A stretch of DNA of 64,000 nucleotides, from positions 3,844,001 through 3,908,000 of the forward strand of contig JAECYW010000002.1 of NCBI GenBank assembly GCA_023014335.1, given 5' to 3'. Made by a program: the position numbers and the translations under genes. Below the pieces are notes generated by a model. The model was not told the DNA's origin and did no database searches. It was given only the letters and a program-made list of their open reading frames with translations. Every line of letters starts with the position of its first letter. The stretch's first letter is position 1. Origin of the DNA: Galerina marginata (taxonomy: Eukaryota > Basidiomycota > Agaricomycetes > Agaricales > Galerinaceae). Shown here in pieces: positions 35,405-47,389 of this stretch.

Positions 35405-38400
35405 ATGGACCAACAGGAGAACACAATTCTGCTCAGTGTCTACTCATTCTCATCGTGATATCCACTTAATCGTGCAGCGCCGATGTGTGCAGTATCTCTC
35501 ACGTTTTGTCGTATCTTGTCATGCGGCTGTGTCGCTCCATGCGGGTCGCAGCATCGTTTCAAGGATAAAGACCTTGCTTGTTATCACTCTTGAAGGTTCT
35601 CATACTGCGACGATGCCAGTAACGATGCGCTTTCTGAACGAGATTCAAGCAGTGTCCAGCAGACTACTTGCTTCGACTTTGCTCAAACTCGATATCGACT
35701 CGTACGCGTATAAACCACTTGCCCTTTATACGGACTAGCTCATGAGTCATTTTCTTCCAGGTGGAATAACACAGTCATCATACCTCTAGCTTCGACTTTT
35801 ATATCTGGAGGAATTTTGTTGCTGCAATTAACGGTTCACTTTTCACCGAAACCCAATCGTTGTGGAAACAGCAAGAGGATATTCCCGCCGCCTGCCTCGG
35901 ATAATGCCTGTTCCACTGACCTTGATAGCACGATCGCACAATATGCAGATTCTCAAGGTTGTTCAACTATCTTTGCGTTTAAAGTAGCACGCTTCCTTGG
36001 CTGTTTAATTTTGTTTTCGTTGTCCCTCGTTAAGCTTGTTACCGAAAAGGAATCTCGATCTTCGGAGACTGCTATTGTGATTACATATGCCATGGGTAGC
36101 AAACATTTATCTGCTCTTTATGAGACATTAAATATCACCTTTTCCCCAGTGCTATACTGCTTTTCTTTCTGGGGCTGCTCTTGCTAGCAGTACTTGGAAC
36201 CAACTGCTGACGCGTCATACCAACGTGATTCTCCTGACGGCCTTTGGGGTGTATTTCTATCGCGATGTTTGGCCTCTTGCAACGTATACACAAGTACCCC
36301 AGGACCAATCCGATGGACCATTTCTCTGGGTGAAGATCGTGGTATTGACTTTCACGGCGGTTGTCACCCCTCTGTTCGTCCCCCGTCGATATTACCCCGT
36401 CGATCCCAAGGTAAGCCCTTATTCGGCCAAGATAAATTTATATTGACAGAGAAGTAGAATGCAATGCAAGTCCCAAATAGAGAGCAGACCGCTTCCCTAT
36501 TTAGCTTGATGGTTTACAGCTTCTTGGATCCTGTGGTCTTTGAGGCCTATCGCGTTCCCCATCTTCCATACAACCGATTACCACTCTTGGCGGATAAAGA
36601 TTACGCGAAAAATTTGACGGCAGCTGCTTTCCCGGTAATAGTCGCATTGCCCTTCAGCATGCTATTCTAACCAATTTTCACAAATAGTATCTCGACCCAT
36701 TCCTTGCTAGTAGAGAGATCCACCTTTTCTTCGGCTTATTGAAGGTCTTCTGTGAGTTCATTGTAACTTCGTTGTAATTTGTTCTTATGCTGTATTTTAT
36801 CAGTTTGGGAATACCTTGGAATGACCATTGCACTTGTCGTACAAGTTTTTGCCAGTTTTGCTCCACCAGTTGCGCTAAATAGAATCTTGGCGTATGTACC
36901 ATCGCCTTCATTGAAACAAACCAGGTCTCAACAGCTTCCAGTTCCCTTGAATCAGAAGGGCATAGTGATTACATTCGACCCTGGTTTTGGGTAGCATGCC
37001 TCTTTTTCGGGCCGCTCATGGAGTCGATCAGCCACCAAGGGTACATTTACCTCGGAACCATGGCGCTAGCAAGAACTCAGGCTATATTAACTGAACTAAT
37101 ATTTGAACACAGCCTTCGTATCCGTTCCAATGGTGGGACTTCAAGCCATACCAGCAAAACGTCGGAAGTCGGTTGCTCTGACAGTGAGGACAGCGAAAGT
37201 CGCTCGACAGAGACGGGAGTGAATACCTCATCAAAGGTCGACAATGCGACAACCCATACATTACCTACAGAGAATGCGAAGAGGGATAGGCTCGCCGGAA
37301 AAATCAACACCTTAATCACTGTCGACTTGGACAACATTCTTTACTCGAAAGATTTCCTGATGCTCAGTATGTACAATCTGACTATATTCCTTAATTGACA
37401 GACTATGTAACCACAGCTTTGTAGTCGTTCAAATCCCACTTGAACTCGCATTGGCCATGATCTTCCTTTATGCGATACTTGGGTGGAGGTGAGAGAGTTC
37501 ATGGCACCTGATGTGGACCCTCTTTCTGACTAGCTTTCAGTGCAATTGTCGGCTTCGCCAGCATCGTATTGTTGCTTCCCGCTCCAGGTTATCTTGCCAG
37601 TCGAATGCAGGTCATCCAGGGAAAGAAAATGGAATGGGTATGGCTACTTTTGTGTTAATAACGATAATCGATATCTGAGCGTAACTTGCGCGGTCCTAGA
37701 CGGATGCCCGAGTTGAATTAATAACAGAAAGTGAGCCACCCAGAATCTGACGGAGATTCATGTTAACTGTGAGCCATCAGCGATTGGCGTCCTTCGCATG
37801 ATCAAGCTCTTCGGCTGGGAAAAGAAAACGAGCGATGCCATCAAGGACAAGCGAGATGAAGAACTAGAATGGATATGGAAAGATAAAGTGAGAATTGTCG
37901 ACATTGTTGCAAGAAGAAATTTAACGTTTCGTGGCATTTGCTCTCCAGATGACCAATCTCCTGAATGGTGTCATCAAGTAAGCTTCATACATTCGAATCC
38001 GGTACCCCTGCTCATAAAACACAGCTTTATTATACCCATCATTACGATGTTGGTTACGTACGCGACATATACCATAGTTATGAAGAAAAGTTTGAATGGT
38101 AAGTGTATTTATTAGTGGCCATGTTTCTGAATGCTCCAGCACTCAGTTCCTTCCTCTGTACAGCGTCCAAGGTCTTCTCCAGCATGGCTGTCTTCGATGT
38201 AGTCGCAAACCTTCTGCATACCACGTCGTCCATGTTCAACATGTGCTTGAAAGGTATTTTTAACATGGTCGCATTTGTTCGCTCCAATTCAACAGTATCT
38301 TTAGGCAAGGTCTCTCTAGAACGAGTAGCGGGCTTCCTCGGGGAATCCGAACTTTTGGATTGCTTTTCTGTTGATCCAGTGTCCGAACCCACCAACGCCA

Positions 38401-41400
38401 ATGAAGGGCAGTATAATGGAATTACTACTGGTTTCAACAACGCTACATTTTCTTGGTCAAATGACGTGGAAGATGAGGGGCAGGCATCGTTCTCGTCTCG
38501 GTCCTTCCGACTGCGAATTGATGGGATGCTCGCGTTTAAACGCGGTTGTATCAATCTTATCATTGGCCCAACGTGAGAGATCAGTTCATTCCATAGACTC
38601 GCTTCATTCTGATGCAAGTTTTAGAGGTTCTGGAAAGACGTCGGTGCTGATGGCTTTGCTTGGTAGATATATGTCATTTGACTTCATTTTCACTGACATG
38701 TTTATCATTCAGGCGAAATGCATTTTATACGATCCTCTAACGATTCCTGGTATAACCTTCCACGCGAAGGAGGTGTTGCATATGCGGCTCAAGAGTCTTG
38801 GGTTCAAAACGAAACCATCAGAAACAACATTCTTTTCGGATCACCCTTCGAGGAAGGCCGGTATAATAAAGGTAGGACCTTGTCAAATGTGATTTACTTT
38901 TTCTAATGAAATTTTTCCAACAGTTATTCATCAATGTGGTTTGAAGCACGACATAGAGCTCTTCGAGGCCGGGGACCAGACAGAAGTTGGGGAAAATGGT
39001 CTCACATTAAGGTCAGCATTCAATAAATTCTCAGGTCGAGGCCTATACTCAAACCTTATGGCTTAGCGGTGGGCAGAAGGCTCGGATCACTTTGGCTCGA
39101 GCAGTATACTCTTCTGCAGAGATCATCTTGCTCGACGATGTGTTGGCTTCCCTCGATGTTCACACGTTAGTTTCCTATCTTGTGCATAACTTGGGTCCTA
39201 AACGCTGTCTATAGGTCTAAATGGGTCGTTGATGAATGTCTGAAAGGAGACTTAATTCGTGGAAGAACTGTGTTACTTGTGGTCAGTTGCATGAACTGAG
39301 ATCTTAACTCTCCGTTAAATTTGATATTAACAGACGCACAATGTTACTCTCGCTCGCCCTATCGCCCACCATATTGTCTCGGTTGGCCACGATGGAATTA
39401 TTCATGAAGTTGGATCAGATATATCAGTGGCTCTTGCACATGATCCTGTCCTGGCCCATGAAGTCGAACAGGAAGAAGACACGGCAACAATGGAATTAGA
39501 TATGGTAGATGATGTCGCAGAAGACGAACTAAAACATCACGGAAAGCTTATTATGGGCGAGGAAATCCTGGAAGGTCATGTAAGCTGGCGGTCGATGATG
39601 CTCTTCTTGAAAGCAATCGGAGGGGATCGACCCTTCTTGTTCTGGGCTGTATGGATGATCAGCCTTGTCCTTCTGCAAGGTGGCATCGTGTTTTCAGTTT
39701 GGTTTCTCGGATATTGGAGCTCTCAATACGAAAACCATCAACCTGAGGATGTCAGAATTGTCAAGTATGTCTTGCGTTGCAAAAGTCCCCAATTGTAAGC
39801 TGACCTTACCCTCAACCTAACAGATATATATCATTATATTCATCAATTCATCTTGCTACTGTCGCCATCTTTGTTATGGCGGCTACCATATATAATATTG
39901 GCACAGTGAGAGCGTCAAGAAGGATCAATGGCCTACTTATCAACTCGATCCTTGGTTCCACCCTTCAGTTAGTATTGACCTATCTTCGTGCCCGTTCCTC
40001 TGATAACCCTATATCTGTGCCTCGGTAGTTGGCTCGACGAGACTCCGGCCTCTCGTATTATTACCCGCTGCACACAAGATATTGCCTCCATTGACGGGGC
40101 ACTTACCGCGTACTTTGGTTTGGTAGTCGAAATGACCATCTCTGGTGTGATCAAGTTAGCAGGACCTGTTATATATTCGCCTGTCTTCCTCCTGCCGGGA
40201 ATTTTTATCTCCGTACTCGGTGTATATTTGGGGAACATTTATCTCAAGGCTCAGATGTCTGTCAAGCGTGAAATGAGGTTCGTGCTTTTATATTTTACAA
40301 TGTCAACATGTACTCAGCATAGGTTCTAATAGTAATGCGCGATCGCCCGTCCTCGCTCATTTCGGGGCTGCTACCGCTGGATTAGGTATGATACTGCCTT
40401 TGCCTCTGAACTACATTATTACTAAAGATTCACCCCTAAGTTTCTATTCGGGCGTATGGCGCACAAGAGTTCTTCAAGGCAGAATCCCTCATTCGTATAG
40501 ACCATTACACCAGAGTCTCTAGAACATCTTACAACCTTAACCGCTGGATTGCCATCCGTGTTGATATGCTTGGGGCTTCATTCACAACAGCTTTGGCTTC
40601 CTACCTTCTTACTCGCCGAACTCTGAGCACTGTCAGCATCGGCTTCTCCTTGAATATGTCTGTCGAGTTTTGTGCTATGATTTTGTCGCTAGTGAAGTAC
40701 TATAACGATTTAGAGGTACAGGCGAACAGGTACGTCTATGCCTTACGACGCGTAGCCTAGCTAACGCAATGTTAAGTTTGGAACGGATCCAGTCATACCT
40801 TGAAATTGAACACGAGCCGAAGCCGACCGAAGCCGGAAAGCCTCCAGCAGCATGGCCCAGAAGCGGAGACCTTAGAGTCGAACGTCTTTTCGCGCGTTAC
40901 TCAGCGGTATGTTGGTGTCCGTAAGAGTTGGAAACCGCAATGTTCATAAGCCACCCCACGACATAGACAGGACCAGAGGTACTCCGTGACCTTTCTTTCC
41001 ATGTGAAATCCGGCGAAAGGATCGGAATTGGTGAGCCTTTCTAAAGATGTGGCAGACTCATTTACTAATATCGACTTTTCGAAGTTGGCAGAACGGGTAG
41101 TGGCAAGGTTCCTGTCTGCTTTGACATTTTATGTCTTGATGTTAACAAGCATTTAGACGTCATTGACGCTCTCACTTTTGCGTTGTATTCTAACTGATGG
41201 CGTGGTTTATTATGATGGCATTCCTACAAACGAAATCAATTTGGATGACTTGAGGTCGAATATAACTCTTATTCCCCAAATGGTGCGCTATCAACCAACG
41301 GTATATTCTTCAACCTAACCCTTTTTCTGCAATAGCCTGAACTCCTTAATGGTAGGCGGATGAACAATGTGTAGGGGTCCGCCTTGATTCTTAGTACCTC

Positions 41401-42114
41401 ACAGGTACCTTGCGGCGAAATTTGGATCCGTTCGAACAACACGACGATGCCGCGCTCAACAATGTTTTGCATGCAGCTGGACTTTTCTCCCTCCAGCTAG
41501 AAACGGATGTAGTCCGGCTCAACCTCGACAGCGAGCTTTCCAGCAGAGGTGCTAATATTTCTGTTGGTCAACGGCAAATAATTGCACTTGCCAGGGCAAT
41601 TCTTCGTAACAACAAGTTACTTGTGATGGATGAAGGTACGTCATGTGGGTTCTGTTGCCGTCGTCGCTTGTCCTGACCTAACACTTCCAAGCTACTTCCG
41701 CCATTGGTCTGCACAACTTATCTTGGTTAAGGTTCCTCTCTAATCTTTGAACAGATTACCAGACAGATTCCATTATTCAGTCTTCTTTGCGCAGTCAACT
41801 TGGATCTGATGTGACCGTTTTAACTATTGCACATCGCCTCCAAAACGTAATGGATGCCAGCAAGATAGTAGGTCTTCTTTCGTGGATCTATGTGTGTTAT
41901 ATAACATACTTACGAACTTTCCCAGATGGTGTTGGATGATGGCCGACTTGTAAGTGGAAGTGTTTATATACTTCAATGGTTTATACTCATTTCTTGATGT
42001 CTGAAGGTCGAATTTGACTCCCCTCAGAACCTATTACGAATGAAGGGGGGTTACTTTTGGTCTCTTGTGAATGGAAATGAGGGCGCTGCTGAGTCGAGTT
42101 TGGCTTTGCAGTAA
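35405..42114 (+). CDS. ABCC-family (MRP-like) full ABC transporter
   Basis: This is a long multi-exon gene ending at TAA 42112-42114. The 5' end is uncertain: an ATG at 35405 fits, but the first exon or two before about 35760 were not resolved. The N-terminus holds several membrane segments typical of ABCC TMD0. Two TMD-NBD halves follow. NBD1 has Walker A IIGPTGSGKTS (near 38570-38640), Q-loop [22 protein letters not shown], signature [14 protein letters not shown] and Walker [16 protein letters not shown]2 has Walker [12 protein letters not shown]-loop [20 protein letters not shown], signature [14 protein letters not shown], and Walker B LLVMDEATSAID, which is split by two introns. NBD1 has Asp where a catalytic Glu usually follows Walker B and NBD2 keeps Glu, the asymmetry usual in this family. 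It would export conjugates or drugs from the plasma membrane or into the vacuole. The substrate is unknown. Confidence 0.92.
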
Positions 42115-42737
42115 AGTGTCTTCCACCGATATGAATTAGAATGACTCTACCTACGCACCATTTCGAAGGAATTTTAAGAAAAATTGCCGTAGTAATTTGG
42201 TAGTAATGGTTGAATCCATGTTAAGCTTCCACTCCCTTGGCGCGGGATTATATTTCCCAAAGTAATATGTTTGATGGTGCGCCGCACTAATTTTGGGCTC
42301 AGCGATTACTTGTTGATCTCATTGCATTGGATTTTGGACTCAGCGATTGTTTTCCTCTCCTTACTACATGTCCATTGCCCATAACTTGACTCAACCTCTC
42401 CCGCCTTCTTCATAACCCAGAAATGTTTAACTTCCCATGGTCCAGGATCGTCCGCCGGTCCTGTGGATTTCGATCATGCAAACATACGTAAGTGGTGTCA
42501 CTGGGATCCGGAAACCACGTCAGAAAATGCAGGTTCATTCTTTTTTGAACTAAATCTACTCCATGTTTATATAGCACTGTCTTCCGGCATTTGGATGGCC
42601 ATTTTGCCTTAATTAAAGAAGCCCAATGCGATCGGATGAATTGCCATGCTATAATTAAACATCACCCAATCAACCCTCGAGCTCATCACTGACCAGAGGT
42701 CAAATATTATTACAAATACGACATCGATAGAAAGATT
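42115..42737. other. Intergenic between convergent genes
   Basis: Convergent 3' ends of the ABC transporter and the membrane-protein gene. No supported coding frame is seen. Confidence 0.5.
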
Positions 42738-44065
42738 CTAAGAGTGAGTTGGAATTTGTGGTTCCCTGGACGCTACTGAGTCCGCGGATTGAAGACGTGT
42801 CGGATAAGAAAACGAGCTGAACGGGGTTGAGCCAGTGCCGTTACTAGGTCCGCCACTAGCTTCCGAATTCGTTGGAATATTGAAGGTGCTGCCAAGGTGA
42901 GAGAGTTCGGTGAGCTCAACCGCAGTCACCACGGTCCTAGCTGGGCTGGAATCACTCTGGGAGGTCGCGGGTTCGGCGGAGTTGGCGGTTGTTGGAGCGG
43001 TAGGGTCTGCAGCGTTCGGCCTTCTCATATTATTGGAAACATGTCGGAAGACTCGATAAACATAGGTGACGAGCACGAGTAAGTTAGATATTACAATAGC
43101 AACTGCGACCTTGAAAAAAAAAAGATAAAAACAAATTTTCTGAAACCTGGGTGAGGAGACTGCACCTCTATGTGTCCCGTGAGGCCTAGCCAGACAGGGG
43201 AGTTTAATAGAATAAAGACGCTGTGAGAGATGCTTGCCAACGACGTGAAGATACCACAGAGAAAAATAGCTAGGATCAAGCGATGATGTGCACGCTGTAG
43301 TTTCATTTGAAACAACATGTAGGCCGGCGCAAGGAGAAGCCATAGATCAGCGAGAATGTTGGCTGGGAAGGTCGTATCACTTTGAACGGTGTAATCAAAC
43401 AGGACACGTAATTTCACTCACTGACAAGCTCTATGACGCCAGTATAAGTTGGTATTGCGCACCTCGGAAGGAAGCCCCATTTCTTGCCGCAGAAGAATAT
43501 TTTTTGAAGCACCATAACCATTTCGAAAACGCCAAAAATCACTGCGGCTACTTTTGCCGTACGGCGAGTGGGACCTTGCGGCAGCAACCTCACAATGGTT
43601 ACCGCTACAGTCAACCGTGCTGACCTTCAAAAGGAGGACATTGGTTAGAGTAAATACCACTCAGTGAGATCGAATGCGCCGTACCAGATACCTATCGTAT
43701 AACCCTGAAGAGTTAGCCACCTTGAGGCATATCGAAGAGCTTTCGGCGTCGCTGATTTTTTATATTGTTAGGCCGGGGTATGCCGAATATACTAGACACC
43801 GCAAGACGTACGCTGGGGTCCAAGAGGGATTGCGAAGTAGACGACAAAAAGGATGATATCGCACAGAAGCGCAATTATAGCCCAGAAGTCATCCCACCAC
43901 AGTTTACCCGTACGACAACGATGAAAAAGTCGGAAACAGGTGGTTGGAATAGCGAACGAGTGGCAAACAATGACAATATCTTTACAGAAGTCAGCGCAGG
44001 CTTTTGAGGTGAATGAATGAAAGGTATGTACTTTTCACGGTCTTCAGGGTAGGAATCGGTATCAT
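42738..44065 (-). CDS. Fungal seven-TM integral membrane protein (rhodopsin-like domain)
   Basis: Exons 44065-44032, 43979-43812, 43751-43658, 43624-43422, 43362-43166 and 43109-42738 join in frame to about 355 aa. The N-terminal part reads FRLFHRCRTGKLWWDDFWA followed by a membrane segment. Later blocks are KALRYASRWLTLQGYTIGIW, LTEWSARLTVAVTIVRLLP, ELVTNILADLWLLLAPAYML and VAVAIVISNLLVLVTYVYRV. This order matches the fungal integral-membrane family related to PTH11/rhodopsin-like proteins. The C-terminal ~110 residues are Ser/Thr/Pro/Ala-rich and probably cytosolic. It is not a STE3-type pheromone receptor: the characteristic blocks of that family are absent. Function in the basidiomycete family is unknown. 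The start at 44065 gives a short first exon of 34 nt and is the least certain point. Confidence 0.82.
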
Positions 44066-45421
44066 CTCCTGAAAATAAGATATGCGGACGCTTATTAGAA
44101 CAGCGACAAGAGGCCGGTAGACGGGGAGAACTTGTAGATGTCGGATATGAGCAATTTTACCATCCAGTATATAAGTACCCCAGCTCGCAGGGACCCTTTT
44201 CTGCGCAAAGGCGACCTAACATAACCCTTTGAACAAAATCGATGCATAGGACGCCGTGTCCCTGAGTCGATCACTGCCCTGGCGAAACGGGGATCTCGAT
44301 CCCGATTGCAGTATCAAGAAGGGTGAGCGCTGCACAGTGGAGGAACACAAAGATATTCCAACACCAATAAATTTGATCCATACAGACAATTTCTTCAATG
44401 AAAGGTACATTGTGAGAAGACTGATGACCTTCGGTAGCATTGAATTAGCCACCGGCGCTGAGTCCTGGCACATAAACTGACATAGTTTTAAACGGCAATG
44501 GGAAAAGCCTGCCTTTTATAATGCCTGTAAGCCGTTTGCTCTCCGAGCGGCGTCCTTCTCCTCGGCCAGGACGGCTTAGTAGTGTGAATCAGCGCCTAAA
44601 CCATTTCCCACTTTGCTGTGGCGTAAATGACCCAAACTCAAACTCACCCTCGTAATTCTGACAGTTTTGAACACCTACTGTCAATTGAAGGCACGGGGTA
44701 CAAAAGAATGGCAGAAATTGACGATGGCGTCTAAGTAGAGTGCACAATTTTGAATTCGGATCTGCAGGTTCGTTATTATATAATCACGGAGAGCCAGAGC
44801 TACCCACGTCAACCTTAAATATTCTCTAAGTATCAGCTCACACGTAGCTTCAGTGCCAGTCGCTCCTCCTCTTCAGAAAATGCTAAACAAATGGACACAC
44901 ATAGAATCTCTACGGGGTTATTCCAAACCACTCCCATTCCTCGCCGATGACGCCAGCAGTGGTCAATACAAAGATCCGTTCGAGCTTTGGTTTTCCGCCA
45001 TCGACAAGTCGTGGGTGCAGAACAGCATTGTGTGTTGGGTTTTCATCGTTGGCATAGACCCTGACAACGTTTAACTCCCCACTGAAGCTGTATGGCACAT
45101 TGACGGCATCCGCGGGACCGCGACTGTTGGATTTTAATTCTGGTATGGGACAATTCGGGTGCTGACCAGAAGATATACGGACGAGGGTGCATTATTTTCA
45201 GCGAGTAACTTTTCTGTTCTGCTAGTCTTGTGGGGTGTCATACAGAAGTCAACGAACCGAGGCTACATATTTCCGACATCAACGGCGAGCAAGCCTCAGC
45301 GAGTTTGCCATCACGGGATGAGTCATCTTCCACCAACGAAGGTCACTCAAATTTCAGAATTTCAGACTTTCAGCCTTTGACAACGCACTAGGTCCCGTCG
45401 ACTCCCCGAGGAACCTGAAAA
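44066..45421. other. Divergent intergenic region of 1.36 kb
   Basis: It lies between the seven-TM gene (minus) and an MFS gene (plus). No frame above 85 codons is present and none shows recognisable content. A TATATAAG element near 44169 may serve the minus-strand gene. Confidence 0.5.
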
Positions 45422-46990
45422 ATGGCCTCTTCAAATATCCTGCCACCGACTGTCCTCGATTACACGGACAATATTCATAAGGAACCCAACTATATATCAA
45501 AACTTGCGGAAATTGGCGGCATTGTCTCTTCAAGCCGAGATGCTTTCATTCGACGTGTAGAATCGTCACAGGAAGAAGAAAACCTCGAAAGTCGAGAATT
45601 CAAGCTCCCAAGTAAGAGGTCCCTATTCATAATCATTGGAGGAAATGCCCTATTTCAGGTGTGTCGATGCGTTCAATAGGTGTGAGAACAGTCAATATTA
45701 ATTCTAGGGTCATGTATCAAAGGCTTCATTCTTCATCGTCGTCTCCTCGGCCAGTGCCTATGCGGAACACCTTGGGGGATCGGCCACATTCTCGGGTCTA
45801 ACAATCGGAATTCCCACCGTTTTCTCTGGTTTTGCATTGATATTCGTTACTAGGCTCGATGCAGGTGCGTCTGGTAGTCATAAGTCATCTACATTTCCTC
45901 TTTCCCTAATCAGATAAAATTAGGGCGATACAGGCAACCTTTAAATCTCGCATATGCAGCGATGTTCCTAGGAAACATCCTTTATGCACTTGCATATCAT
46001 GCAAACTGGCTCTACCTCATACTCATAGGTCGTATAGTCTCGGGGTTTGGATTCATTTCATTCATGTACAGCAAGCGCTACTGCTCGGATCCACGTATCG
46101 TCGGTATCCGTCGCCGCACAACTCTGGCGAGCTGGCTCGTCATAGGACAGGCGTTCGGATTTTCCGCCGGCCCATTTTTCGGTGGTCTACTTTACAAAGT
46201 CGGTTTCTCCAACCCAGTCTTCAACGGTTACACAAGCCCAGGTTGGATCATGTCCGCTATTTGGGTGATGTTCTGGGGTTTGAGTAACCTCATATTTCAG
46301 GATGTGGCCCGGCATCGAGACCAATCCATCGAACTGAGGGCAACTACACAATTAAGCAATGACGCCCCATCAACCGCGATAGAGGAACCTCAAAACCCAT
46401 CGGTATCCCTTCCGCAATGGGGCGTCATCGTGTGTATGTGTTACTACTCCATGACATGTTTCTTCATTCTCGGCAGCTGGGAATCCAACATCCCAGTCTT
46501 CACCGCCAAGGCACTCAACTACTCCCCATACAACGCAGGAAATTTCATCGCTTTAGGCGGTATCACATCTTTCCCTTTCCTCCTTCTGAACGTCTGGTAC
46601 GCACGCCGCGTCCAAGACCGCGTCATCCTCGCCATAGGCACCTCGCTTGGCATGCTCGGCCTTCTCATCATGCTCAGCATCCTAGAGACGGCCAAAGTCA
46701 CTTTTGGCTCCCTATTCGTCTGCTGGTTCCTCGTCGCGTTAGGATTCAATCTGGCTAGTACATGCACCTTGAGTTTGCTCTCGAAGCAGCTCCCGGATAC
46801 ATGGAACAGGAAAGTAAGCATGGCGATTCAATACAGCAACTATGCAGGTCGTGTCACTGGAGCCATCCTTGGAGGAGCAGGTGTAAAGATGGGGATGGTC
46901 AACTATATTGCAGTGCAAATAGGTGTTGTCGGCCTGGGCGGAGTCATGTATTTAACATTGTGGAGGCAGCTAAAGGCCAAGACCGGCTAA
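45422..46990 (+). CDS. Major facilitator superfamily transporter
   Basis: Exons 45422-45658, 45708-45864 and 45924-46990 give about 486 aa. A hydrophilic N-terminus of about 65 residues precedes the first membrane segment (LFIIIGGNALFQGHVSK). Membrane segments continue with FSGLTIGIPTVFSGFALIF, RYRQPLNLAYAAMFLGNILY, LILIGRIVSGFGFISFMYS and TTLASWLVIGQAFGFSAGPF. A loop near residue 250 separates the two halves, and the second half runs from WGVIVCMCYYSMTCFFIL to VNYIAVQIGVVGLGGVMYL. The GRIVSGFGF block and the RYRQP loop resemble fungal MFS proteins related to MFSD8/CLN7, but that assignment is tentative. About 12 segments are expected. It is adjacent to a second, unrelated MFS gene in the same orientation, 399 nt downstream. 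Confidence 0.88.
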
Positions 46991-47389
46991 ATAGCCCGGT
47001 GGGAGGAATTTAATGGATAGTGGGACAATTCCTTCACCACAGGACTTCTAGATTTTCCTCGGTTTCGCAAGATCCAATAGGCCAATTGCCCGAGGCGCAT
47101 AGACAAAACTACTGTACGACATAGAACAACTGGCTTCCGTGTATTCACGTATAATAATCCACAGTGCTGGGATGAAAGGCGTTCAAATCATAAATGGTGA
47201 ATAAATAGGCCTGGAAACTTTTAAGTCGAATTACCTAAAACTTGAAGTGGCCCCGACGGTGGCGGTTGATTGAATACCGAATATGTGCCGCCTGTGCAGG
47301 TTGACTGCCATACTCTTCCCGCAACTGCTACCATCGGACCAGTTTCTGGACTGACGCGGACGTTCATCTGTGGGACGCAAAATCCAACG
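46991..47389. other. Intergenic between tandem MFS genes
   Basis: Short flank between two same-strand transporter genes. The frame that begins at 47270 lacks an ATG and is the upstream extension of the next gene. Confidence 0.5.

Noticed and set aside
42738..44065. Seven-TM gene as the missing pheromone receptor
   Set aside because: Its conserved blocks fit the fungal rhodopsin-like/PTH11-related family, not STE3, and it lies 7 kb away across two transporter genes.
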